Part shown: in pieces, positions 24,620 through 35,340 of the stretch
How the letters are laid out: every line of letters starts with the position of its first letter
Numbering within the stretch: position 1 is the first letter of the stretch
Assembly (NCBI RefSeq): GCF_902148845.1
Contig: NC_043755.1
Coordinates: 2,776,378-2,840,377 of the forward strand
Length of the DNA stretch: 64,000 nucleotides
Direction: 5' to 3'
From: Salarias fasciatus
Taxonomy: Eukaryota > Chordata > Actinopteri > Blenniiformes > Blenniidae
Notes under the pieces: generated by a model
Databases searched by the model: none
Seen by the model: the letters and a program-made list of their open reading frames with translations, nothing else
What the model was told of the DNA's origin: nothing
Position numbers and translations under genes: made by a program

Positions 24620-25860
24620 ATCTTGTCCATATGTCATAAGTGGGGGAATTCCTTTCTGCATGTTCTCAGACTTTTTAGTTTTATTGGAATAATGTAAATT
24701 AAGAATTTAATGGAGTGTGCTTCAAAGGCTAAAGTCCCAAAATGGCTAATAAATGGAGCATAGTGACCTGATTTTTGTAGCAGCATGGGATTAACTTTTT
24801 TCCTTTTTTGGAATGAGAATTTCAGTTTTTGCAACATGGCAAGTTTTGGAATTTCTACAGTTGTAACAAAATGGTTAGTGTGGGACAGGAGTCTGCAACT
24901 GCATGTTGTAGATCTTATGGTTGCAACAGACCTGATTGCTATTGGGGGCTTATTTGGCTCTTTAACAAGCTTGAGGATAACATCAACGTTAGACTGAGGT
25001 GTACTGAAGCAGGGAGACATCAAACATGCAGAACGGAGGCCCTTGAGGACCGGATTTGGAGACCCCTGTAAAACTTGCAAATGGATAAATTCAAGGAAGG
25101 AGGGTAACAAAAGCCTTTTGTTTAAACAAAGAGACGCAGCATGTCCAAATATCAGAGCAGCCCTATTAAAGAGGGATGTGGGAGGTGAGTGGGCCAAATC
25201 CCTGCTTGGGGTTAGAGCGGTGACCTCTGTACAAGGCCTCCTGTCTTGGATGCACAGACATGGGGTTCAAGCAAGCACACGTAATTTGTCTTAATTAGGC
25301 TTCTTTGGAGCAGTAGGCTGAGGCATAAATCCTCCAGGAGATTTCCAGGCTGTGGTGAATGACTGTGACCCCAGGAGGTGGCCAAGCAACAATGACTGCA
25401 GACTAATGGGAATCCGATTCATTGTCTTGAGAGCTGCAGGCACACATGCCTTTCCAGGAATATATCCATGTCTGGAGCATATGGTGAGGTTTTACATTCC
25501 TGACACTGGAACTGAATACTGAGGGCAGTTTTGTACATTTAATTTTTCTCCCCCATCCCCCCCTTTTTTTGAATACCCCATTGTTAAGGATTAGGCTTAC
25601 TTTGGGGGTAGTGTGTGGGTGCAGACTCTTTGAAATCGTTTTACTCCTTTAAACACAATCGGCTGGTAAATTCTTCTATGGACTTATCCACTCTGGTTAA
25701 TCTTGAATGGACTCAGCAACTTAAGGTGTGCTTTTTTTTTTTTTTTTTTTTTTTTTAATCTGTTGGTCTACAACATCAAACTGCTTCTTCTTATTTGAAG
25801 TTTCAAGTTGCATATTTTTGCAAGATTAAAGTTCAAATAAATGATATAGTTGACTATAAA
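24620..25860. other. fabp11-fam8a1 intergenic region, proximal part
   Basis: Non-coding. It contains the probable hAT relic at 24886-25068 and a 25-base poly(T) tract at 25732-25756. No exon was recognised. Confidence 0.5.
24886..25068. mobile_element. probable old non-autonomous hAT element
   Basis: The left end CAGGAGTCTGCAACTGC and the reverse complement of the right end, CAGGGGTCTCCAAATCC, match as imperfect inverted repeats. The interior has features of the common vertebrate hAT relic (a GGCTCTTTA stretch, and GAGGCCCTTGAGGACCGGAT before the right end). No 8-bp target duplication survives, so the copy is old or has been cut back at an end. Confidence 0.5.
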
Positions 25861-25863
25861 ATA

Positions 25864-26443
25864 CTTCAGATATTATATAAAGCAAATAGGAACATGTTAC
25901 CTGGAAAAATTCAAGGAAGATTTGAAAAAAGAGAAAGTTGTTAAACTCTAAAAGGGACTCACATTAAAAAAAAACCCAGATTCAGAACAAAAATAATGGA
26001 ACGCACTGTGACGGTTAAGGGAACCAATCTGTGGAATGCACTTCAGAAAGAAGTAAAAGGAATGCAAACAATCGCAGCATTTGAGAGAAATGTAAAAACT
26101 ACATTACTGAGAAATTATGCAATGCATAATTTTCTTCTGACGGAATGGAATTGGTCTTGGATTTTTGAAGACAGATAATGATTGAAATTGTAGACGGAAT
26201 ATAAGTGGCTGGATAAAGGAGAGGTAGATAGAGAAAATAAAAATGATAATAGGTGTGTGTAACTAGTGTAAAATCAGGTGAAAAAGATGATGGTGTTTGT
26301 AAATATAGGAAAATATGATGAAAGAAGGGGCAGACATAAGTTATTCTTCTTTCTGCTCCTTTTTCATTCATTCTTGTATTATTTTCTTTTATGTATATTT
26401 TTTGTGTGATCTTTGGAATGAAAAAAAATAAAGCAATCTAATC
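25864..26443 (+). mobile_element. LINE 3' end (CR1/L2/Rex-like clade), C-terminal ORF fragment plus 3' UTR
   Basis: Translation from 25864 gives ILYKANRNMLPGKIQGRF, and from about 26005 VKGTNLWNALQKEVKG followed by IAAFERNVKTTLL. This is the characteristic extreme C-terminal sequence of many fish LINE reverse transcriptases (a G-x-LWN-L motif, then F-x-x-x-x-K-x-x-L). Stop codons lie between the two pieces. The 3' UTR ends in a CTTCTTTCTGCTCC motif and then GAAAAAAAATAAAG. This is a 5'-truncated, decayed copy in the same orientation as fam8a1. The clade assignment is tentative. Confidence 0.6.
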
Positions 26444-26644
26444 AATGAATGGATTTTTCTTTTCTAAAGCATTGCATACATTCATGCCACATGCATGGAC
26501 AAAAAGTAGCCTATATGGGATTTTACTCTCACATTTTACAGAAAAATGCAAGACCTTTATGGTCTGATTTTAATCAAAGGCTATTAGTGGGTTACATATG
26601 TGAACTGTGCTGTCAAAGATTCATCTCTTTTATATTGCTTTATT

Positions 26645-26885
26645 CTGTGCAGACCCTGCACAGACTAACCCAGCCTGTTACCAGGCAAACAGACAACCAC
26701 AAACTCATATTTGCACCTAAGGGCAATTTAGGGTCACCAGTTACTCTCACGTGCATGTTTTTAGACCGTGAGAAAGAACACACAAAAACATGTACACTCC
26801 ACACAGAAAGGCCCAACCAGTATTTTAACCTAGACCTTCTCAAGGTGAGGTGAGAGCACTAAACTCTGTCCCACTTGCTACCATT
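26645..26885 (-). mobile_element. tRNA-derived SINE copy (common teleost type), minus strand
   Basis: The sequence reads as the complement of the widespread teleost SINE: GGGCAATTTAGGGTCACCAG at 26721, CACTCCACACAGAAAGGCCC near 26797, then a degraded tRNA-like head (AGACCTTCTCAAGGTGAGGTG). It is a diverged, old copy. The family name (V-SINE/AFC-like) is from memory. Confidence 0.6.
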
Positions 26886-27239
26886 TATTTTATTTATATT
26901 TATCATAGCACATTACTGTGTGTCACAGATGGAAGAGCACTAACCCAAACACCCTGCATGATTTTGCTTCACTAGCAGCTGATTTGAATGATTACATAAT
27001 GTGAGAGCCTCACTGCAGCCTTGGACTACTGCGTTTGCAGAAATGCAGCTCCCCCTTGTGGCTGTTTTTGGTAAAAGAAAGTGATTGGACAGTACCACTG
27101 TTCAGTGATGAAAGGGGGTTGGTTGCAAATTTATTTGAATTAAGAATTTAAATAATAAATGTGTATTTTGAATTAATGATTAAATATTAACATAAATGAA
27201 TATTAGGTTCAAATAATCGGGTTTTTTTTCATTATTGAG

Positions 27240-27311
27240 ATATACACCACTGTGACGTCGTTAATGTATTATTCCAAAAGTGACGTAGTACGTCACGCAA
27301 CGCAGTCAAAC
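27240..27311 (+). promoter_or_regulatory. fam8a1: fam8a1 core promoter with CRE/ATF palindrome
   Basis: TGACGTCG lies at 27253-27260, and the 17-base palindrome GTGACGTAGTACGTCAC at 27280-27296, only 16 bases before the start codon. ACGT-core sites are bound by CREB, ATF6 and XBP1 family factors. Confidence 0.5.
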
Positions 27312-29196
27312 ATGGCCGACAAAGAAAACACAAATATGGAAGTCGATAAAGGAAGAAATAATTCTCCAGCTGACCAAGTGAAGCCACTCGTTGACGAACT
27401 AACCCAAAGAATAGGCGACCAGAACAATGCACAGCGCAAGGAGGACGTGGCGGAGAGTCGCGCCACGGCGGAGTACTGCGAGAAGCTGCAGGCATGGATG
27501 TGGCAGTACTACAGTGGATATGTCAACTGGCAGAGCTGGCTGGCAGCGTCGGCCATGAGCTGTCCGTATTATCTACAGCCGTCCAGCGGGACGCCGACAG
27601 CCGCCGACCTCCAGTCCCAGAGCTGGATCAATCTCACCTTGTCGCCTTACCCACCTGCGGCCGTCAGCTCGCCGAGCAGCCGAGCAGGTGAAGCCGCCGG
27701 CGGGGCGGCCGTGGCCGCTCAGCCGCAGCAACAACAGCCGCAGGAGAATGGAAATGCTCCGAGACCCGGTGAGACTGATAGTACAGCTCCGGTGTACTTT
27801 TAAGACAGATGCTACAACTTCAGATGTAGTCAGTGTTTCCTATGATCTGAACCTGGAGCACTACTGAGAGACAGACCTCCTGTCAAAATAACCTGCTGTT
27901 CAAGGTTTAGAGGAGACTCCCTTCAGGAGAGCAAGAAGATCTTTAAGTATTTCTAATATTGTCTTGAAATTTGCTCCTGTTTGTTTTTCTTCCACTAGGT
28001 CGGGAGTATAGCATTCCTTCACCTCTCCAAAGACTAATGGCCGAGATGGTGGATTTCTTCATATTGTTTTTCATCAAAGCAACTATAATTATCAGTATTA
28101 TGCACCTCAGTGGAATCAAGTGAGTTTATTTTGCTGATGGATGGTGAGAGCCGGCCTTCCGTCTTAATTCATTGTTTCCCAATCTGTGGGTTAAGACCTG
28201 AAGTGGGTCATGGACTGATTGTGTTTGGATTGCCAGAAGGTGGACTTAAAATCCTTACACCCTTCCTTCTGCCAATCCCAACTCTGGGGGACACATCACT
28301 TCATCTGAAGAAACCTTTAAAGAACCTGACTCAGAGGCTTTCTGCTAAATGCGTATTTCTTTTTTGATCTATTGAAATTGTTATTTGAACCATCCCTGAA
28401 TGTGAGCCATGGATTATGAGAACAGATTTTTAAACTCATGGTTAGTCATGTTCAAAAACATAATGCTATTTAGTTGAGTTTGAGATCTCCTGTTTTAGAT
28501 ATCAAATGTGAACTGCCATGTGAACTATCTTTATTTTCAGAGACGTTTCCAAGTTCGCCATGCATTTTATAGTGGAGGAAATAGATGAGGACACGTCTAT
28601 GGAGGAGCTGCAAAAAATGATGCTGGTTGCCCTCGTGTATCGAATATTGGTGTGTTTCTATGAGGTCAGTATACGCAGGAAAAACCTATCCTCTATCCTT
28701 GCATGATCTTGAGGTAAAAATGTGGTATCAAACTCTAGTCTCAGTCTTAATTATAAAGCGTTTCATGCTGTGGAATGGACATCACACATTGAGACTTCTT
28801 CATCTTTCTCCCTTTAGATTGTGTGTATTTGGGGAGCAGGAGGAGCCACTCCAGGGAAGTTTCTCATTGGACTCAGAGTGGTTACGTGCGACTCGTCTGT
28901 TTTGGTTCATCCAAACAGGGTTCTGGTAGTGCCAGCAACTAATGTTTCTCTGTCTGCGTAAGTATTTATATTCAAACTTATATCATAACACACCTAACAA
29001 AGAGTGGCCTGAAATCCTGTAACATCCTCTGTTCCCGTTTCCCTCTTGCAGATCAACTGTCCGGGCCTTGAACAAGAACTTTTCCATTGCCTTCTTCTTC
29101 CCAGCTTTCATCACGCTTCTGTTTTTCCAGCACAACAGGACTGTGTATGATATGGTAGCTGGCACCATTGTTGTCAAGCGATCCAGGGCCAGATGA
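27312..29196 (+). CDS. fam8a1: FAM8A1, RDD-domain ER membrane protein (5 exons)
   Basis: Multi-pass ER protein; in mammals FAM8A1 is a cofactor of the HRD1 ubiquitin-ligase complex in ER-associated degradation. Exons 27312-27768, 27999-28119, 28541-28664, 28818-28957 and 29052-29196 give 328 aa (human about 413; the difference is in the low-complexity N-terminal exon). Exon 1 holds the conserved YCEKLQAWMWQYYSGYVNWQ motif and a Pro/Ala/Gln-rich linker with QPQQQQPQ. Exons 2-5 encode the RDD domain: RLMAEMVDFFILFFIKATII (the Arg-Asp pair of the first helix), IWGAGGATPGKFLIGLRVV, and the final helix with SIAFFFPAFITLLFF, ending VYDMVAGTIVVKRSRAR. The start is the ATG of MADKENTNMEVD; an upstream in-frame ATG would cross the promoter sites and is not conserved. 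The 3' UTR probably ends after ATTAAA at 29825-29830. Confidence 0.92.
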
Positions 29197-32100
29197 TGAA
29201 AGAGGCCACTGAAGGGAGGCTCAAAACAAGGCACAGAGCAAAGAGATTAAAAAAAAAAAAAAAAACAACAACCCTGCAGGACTTGAACGTCGCCTTTTCA
29301 AAGTTTTGTCAAAACACAAGAGAAAGACATTAGTATGAGCGACTTCAGTTCACTTCAAGTTGGGTTTGGTTTTTGACACGCACACTGTATTTCTGCATGT
29401 AAATCTACATGCTGCACTCTGAACCGCTCCTGAACCAATGTCTGTTTCCAACACGGGAGAAACGATGGTATATGCTACATAAACATTGCCTCTTTTTTTG
29501 AAATCTCTCACAGATTTAGGGTGAAATGTCCCACGTCAGTCAGTATTTAAACTGTTAACCATTCATTTATGAGATTATACCTTCAGTATGTCTTTGTATG
29601 AAATCTTTTTATTGTCAGATTTTGCTGTTGACTGATCTTTGTGACACACGTGGCTCAGCTCACTCCCCTGAAGTCCTCTGATTTACAGGAACACTCAGAT
29701 GTCCTGAAGGACAAGATACGTCAATTTTTGCTACGATTGCTCCTCCTTTACACAGCCAGCATGTGTGTGATTGAAGGGTTGCTGTATTTACACACTTAAT
29801 GTGATTGTTTTCTGCATTTGCAAGATTAAATCAAACCACCACTAATTCATAGCGACCGTCTACCTGTTCATTTCTTTTCTGCCACCTGGTTGACATTGAG
29901 CTGCGTACCTATAACATACACGATCGCCTGAAACCGTTCATTTACCTCAGTTTATTATCAACTCACAATCGAAAGGCATGAGAGTTCGGGTGTATGAACT
30001 GGTGACCCCGACAGGCACATGGGTGTGTTTGTGTGTAGGTGATTGTGCTCGTTGCTGTTTTAACCCCATCGCCCCTTTCAGAGTGTATCCTGCTTTTCAC
30101 CCTGTGTTGCCTCACCCTGTCACAACCTTAGCTTGGTTTTGTTTGGGAGATTTTTAGATTAAAAAGTCAGCAGAAGGACAGAAACATGACCAAGGAATGC
30201 ATGAGAAAACTCCCAGTGAGAGGAGGCGCTGCCACACTCTGCATGACTGAACACTGAATGACTGAGTGAGCAAAGAATTACAACTCGTGAACTTTGTCAC
30301 CAACGAACACATCCAAAGTCCTGTTGAGAATTCTGGACTGATTCTTGCGATTATGTCCTTTTCTAAAACCTTAAACACTCAAAATATTCTTAGGATAACG
30401 TATATTACCCTCATTTAAAGGTTAATGTTCTGGAAGTATGCATATCTGTCGATATTGACAAGCAAATACACCATGATTGGTTGGTGATAAAATCAAGAAA
30501 TGGATTTTTCCATTTGTATTTAAAAAAAAAAAAAATACTGAACCCAAAGCCAGAGGGAATTCATGTGTTTGAGTTTGGCTCCACCTGGTGTCTATTTATT
30601 GATCATGCAGCTATGGCTTCAGTTTGGGCTGATGCATCATGAAGAATGGGCTCACTGCAACTGTGATGAATGCAGTCTTTGATACAAAATGTTGTATTTT
30701 TGAGTTTTCCACTGGTAGCTACAGAGAACACGTCCCCTCTATTTGTCCATGACAGGATTCAGCCTTTCCTAAAACTTAAAGACAGCCTGAACCTCAGTGA
30801 TCTTGAGAAATTAGTCTTGTACTTAAAGCAGTTCTCTGGCATGCCACTAGTACTCGGAGTGGGACTGCGGAAGCTCCAATTGTTGGCAAGTGTTGACATG
30901 GTGATTGTGTTAAGGCTCACTAAGTGGCAGCTTCAGCTGACAGCCACAGATGGTACTCCCAGATTACAGAGTGACCCCCCACCCCCCTCAGCCCACCCCA
31001 CGAGCGGCTGCCATGCACGATGCCATAGGCAATGGAATAATATAACCCGTCGTCAGAGCTTCACAGAGGCCCAGAAAGTGTGGGCAGACACAACCCACCA
31101 CCAATACTGTGCTGGATACTGATGAGTGTGCGTAGCTCAATTTGGAGGTGGAGGCATGTTTGTAATCTATTTTTGTATTGACATGCTCTGGCTCATATCC
31201 AATAGAGAATATGCAGGCGGGAGACTTTGGCAGAGCTCAAGGGGACATTAATAACAACAATTTATGTCAAACGTTTGTGTTAAACTATTTATCATTGCAA
31301 TAAGTCTCCCAGCTGTGGCAGCGAATGAAAAACTAGCAATTAGTTTTTCACAAACATTAACATTTGTATGTAAATTGCAACAAGCATCGTGTCTATTTGT
31401 GGAAATGGTAATGTGGAGGTAATATTGATAGTGTTGAAAGTGATTGGTGCTACTAAGAGAAATTAATGGAGAAAGTAAACATATATAAATAACACCAGAA
31501 GAGGATGATAACTTTACTCATGTACAAATGGGTCCTGCCTGTATAATGTGTTCTCTTTGATGTATTATCTCATGCGTGACAAATGGGGCTCCTTGTTGCC
31601 ACATGGCCTGCCATACGGTATTGAGTTTATGTAGAGTCCAGCCTGACTTCTTGCCACCTTTTCTGGCTCTTTTAACAAGCGAGGCATCCACAGCCATGTG
31701 TGTGTGTCTCCGCACAGAGCCACGTACAGGCCAGAGGGAGGAAGTAAACAGTCTGGACTGGAATACTCTCGTGCCCTTAAAGTCACTCATTTGCTCACCA
31801 AATCCTCCTAAATGGCAGGTGGCTGCTGCTCTTCACACGCTCTCACACACACACAGCGGCAGTCTCCAGGTGTTGGGCTGAAACGCCGCTCGCTGTTGTT
31901 GCTGCCGCTGCTCCCAGTGTGTTTGTGCCTGCTGGTATTCCTCTCAAGTGGAGTCAGTAATTACAGGCTGGCTGGGTTCTGCCTGAGTGGAAGGGGCTGC
32001 TGATGAAGAGGAGACCTGTTGACTGGGGAGGGAGACGAACGTCTGCTGTTACACAAGAGATGTCACGGGATAGCACACACACACAGACACACACAGACTC

Positions 32101-32876
32101 AGACGTAGCATGAGTATGCACACATTATAGTTTTTGTTGTTCCTCCGAGTGCTGTTGGCGCCGACAATGTCATCATGTCATTCATGCTTGTAGTGATTTA
32201 TATGGAGATTGGTCAGATATTGTCAAAGTGCGTTGTTCTTTCATGACTACTGTCACACCAAAGGAGCAAAGTATGTTTAAATATACCAATGGTTATGCAA
32301 TATACTATGAGAATACTGTGAGAAAACCTGAATGTTATTTTCATCAGAAACATTTAACATGTCCTTGATTTCACTTTGAGGATATTTCAGTAATATTTTT
32401 TTCCTTTATTGTTTTTTTTAAATTATGTTACGTTTAGTAATAACTGGTGGTGCAAACATTGTGTTTGATCTTGTTTTGCAGCACTGAAGCTGCTTAGGAT
32501 TCTGATGAACTAACCGCACTGAGGAAGCAGATGTTGAAGAAAACAACAACAAAGTAACCACGGAGACATGACCAGCCTAATATTAATGTTGGCAGTGGCC
32601 AGTGAGGAAGTCGACCAGAGCGAATGAACTTAACCGAAAACACCAACTGAACAATTAACAACTTTATTACATTCTGGCAGCCGAAACATTGAAGAGAAGT
32701 CAGTGGCAGCCCTCAGTTTTCCCACTTTTGGGTGGTCCCAGAAATGCATCTCTCTCCTGCAGCGCAGGATTTAAAGATGTAGAAATAAAGAGTTTAGTCC
32801 ATGCTGGAGCTCAATCTCTTATTTTAAAAATAAATGTGAATATGAGATGAAGTGAGGATGATCTAGAGGTGCTACC

Positions 32877-32888
32877 GTGTGTGTGTGT

Positions 32889-32952
<64 letters not shown>
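32877..32952 (+). repeat. (GT)n microsatellite
   Basis: About 37 GT units with one GTAC interruption near the start. Confidence 0.97.
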
Positions 32953-32953
<1 letters not shown>

Positions 32954-33574
32954 GTGTGTGTTGTGTATATGGAGCAGAGGCACAGCATTCATACTATTTT
33001 TCTATGACATAACAGCCAGGTTCTGGGTGTTTGTGCTTTCGAATACTGGACAGTTCTGCTTAAGGCAGCAAGTAGCTTGAGTTGTCAAGACAACCGCGGA
33101 TGCTGCGTTAGTGACTGCAGAGAAATTCAGCCTCCTCTCGCTTTGTTAGATTGTGTTGATTTTTTGGGGAACACGAGCTCAGATATGAAACTGCTGCATG
33201 TCTGATGAGAAAACGAAGGGTAAAAAAACCCCCCACACACACACCTTGCTTCTCGCATCATTATGAAATCCTCGTCGTTGACATGTTTGTGTCTTCGCCG
33301 CTGCTGTGTCAAGAGAAGCTGAACCTCAGATGAATCTCACCACTTCACTGGACTAAAGGAGGTGATGAATATATTTGCCTTCCCGCAACTGCATTATGCC
33401 AAAACAAACCTAGAGCTGGAATACAAACATGATACCTCGACATCAAAGTGATTTAGTCTGTTATAGCGCATAAATAAAACAGCAGTTAAATCTGATCATA
33501 ATGGGAGAAAACAGCAGCTCGCCCTTTTGAAAGCTAATTAGCTGAGCAGAGCAAACTGTGCAGCATTTCACACG

Positions 33575-33715
33575 CTTTCCACTCGTCCACCCGTCTTCTG
33601 CAGAACACGGTTACAGGGTGCAGGAGCCCCCGCAGGCGTGAGGCAGGGGCCTGCAGCCCATTCCAGGTTATTTTGGGTGACAGAGAGAGACAAGGGTAGA
33701 CCCTGGACTGCTAAT
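33575..33715 (-). mobile_element. SINE/RTE-like 3' tail, minus strand, old
   Basis: Complement of the fish SINE tail: GTCTTCTGCAGAACACGG, GGAGCCCCCGCAGG, and AGGGTAGACCCTGGAC (the usual form is AGGGTACACCCTGGAC). It is diverged. Confidence 0.5.
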
Positions 33716-33959
33716 TATTCAATTACAAGACAAAAAAAAAAAGGCTCAGACTGTCACACACTCTCAGTGATTCACCTAAATGTGTAAGTCTTTGTGCATG
33801 TGCTTAGAAAGTGGAGGCCTCAGTGAAAAGCCATGCACATGAGGGAAAAACATGCTAATTGCAAACAGAAGTGCAAGCAATCAGGGATATTTATGCCACG
33901 TCGCACTGTGCAGCAGATTAGAGCATCTTTTGTGTTTATTCCAATAATAAATAATCATG

Positions 33960-34085
33960 CGCTGAAACGGACTGGCGCCCTGTCCAGGGTGTATCATGCC
34001 TTTGTTGGTTAGCTGGGATCGGCTCCAGCGAGCAGCGACCCTGAGCAAGATGAAGCAGAATAGAGAGAGGACAGATGGATGGAAG
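33960..34085 (+). mobile_element. SINE/RTE-like 3' tail, plus strand
   Basis: Contains GACTGGCGCCCTGTCCAGGG, TAGCTGGGATCGGCTCCAGC, CGACCCTGAGCAAGATGAAG and a terminal GATGGATGGA. These are the signature of the tail shared by many teleost SINEs and RTE-type LINEs. It faces the minus-strand tail 245 bases upstream. Confidence 0.65.
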
Positions 34086-35314
34086 AAACAATCGTGTGGC
34101 GAGGGTCCTTTACCTCAGTTTGCCTGTTTCAGTAGATCTACTGATGAGCATCTTTACAAGTCAAGGTGATTCCAGTGTGGGGCCGTCTGCGTGGAGATTG
34201 CACGTTAGGTCATTCTGAATTCCTAAATTGTTTGTAGGTGTGAATATGTGAGGTGCTGTGTTAGCTCTGTTAAAAATTGCCAACAGGTCTGTGGTGAAAG
34301 GCTAAACAGAGGCTGCATGAAATGCTTCGATAAAGATTAGTAATATAACATTTCTTAATAATATATTATAAAGATGAAATAACAGTGTCCATCTTACCCT
34401 GCATTGCAGCCTGCTTTGTAAATGAAGGAAACCTTAAAGTGCCCCCTGTTGTGTGAGCTGGGTATTGACGAGCGAGCCGAGTCTCACTGGGGTCATTGAG
34501 GTCATTTCAGGAATGGCGAAGTTCCCTGCTTGAATACGTAAAAAGTAGAAAGAACACAGCATGTCCCAGGGTCATTATTGTGCTCTATATGTCAGAGAAG
34601 TTGTTCAAGTTTCCTGTCTTGCCCAACGAATTTCTTATGGGCATGTTTGGAAACTGTGATTTGAAGCCAGCAGAAACTTTGCTTTCTGGCTCCATATTAC
34701 ACTATTTTTTCCCTTTTTTTTTTTTTTTTCTTCCTGCTTCATTTGGCTCGTGCGTTTCAACAAACCCAACTGAATCCCTTCAGTGGCTGTATTCCTCCTC
34801 CACAAATCACTCCCACCCAATCCTTTAGTTGCCTAAACTATGTTCTGGAGATGTGCGTAAGCAGTGGCTTGCTATTTTCAGCTGAATGAAAAGAGTCTTG
34901 GCACTTGGACTCAGGATGAAATCTGTTTTGTTCTGCTGAATTTGGCATTCACCACATGCACAGTATCTACATGAAACCGAGTTAAAGAATTCAGTTTAAT
35001 GGAATCCTGCAGCAAGACCACAACTATTAGACCAATAATTTGTTTTCTTGTCTTTCAGAAGAATTGTAGAAATAGAAAGATTTCCTTTTATTTTGGCTCA
35101 CAGAGTCCTTTTTTTTTGGGAAGATGTCTGCTGAAAATAATAGTAATTATTCTGATGTAACAGGTTGATTAAATGGTTGTTGATCTCCTCCTCCACATCA
35201 ACGTCCACTGCCTCAACAATGAATCATACTGCACTTGTAAAATGTTTTGTATGGGAGGCATTAAGACAAACAGAATAAAACCTCTCCTAACTGGGTTGTT
35301 TGAGGTAAAATAAC

Positions 35315-35340
35315 AAAAAAAAAAAAAAAAAAAAAAAAAA
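35315..35340 (+). repeat. poly(A) tract, 26 A
   Basis: An uninterrupted A run with no recognisable retroposed body before it. Confidence 0.9.

Noticed and set aside
28165-28260. TTGTTTCCCAATCTGTGGGT in a fam8a1 intron, resembling a dispersed DNA-transposon end
   Set aside because: Only one end-like block, with no inverted partner or target duplication.
30670-31122. 150-codon plus-strand open frame
   Set aside because: No signal sequence, domain or family motif, no plausible splice partners, and skewed composition toward the end. It is consistent with chance in unique DNA.
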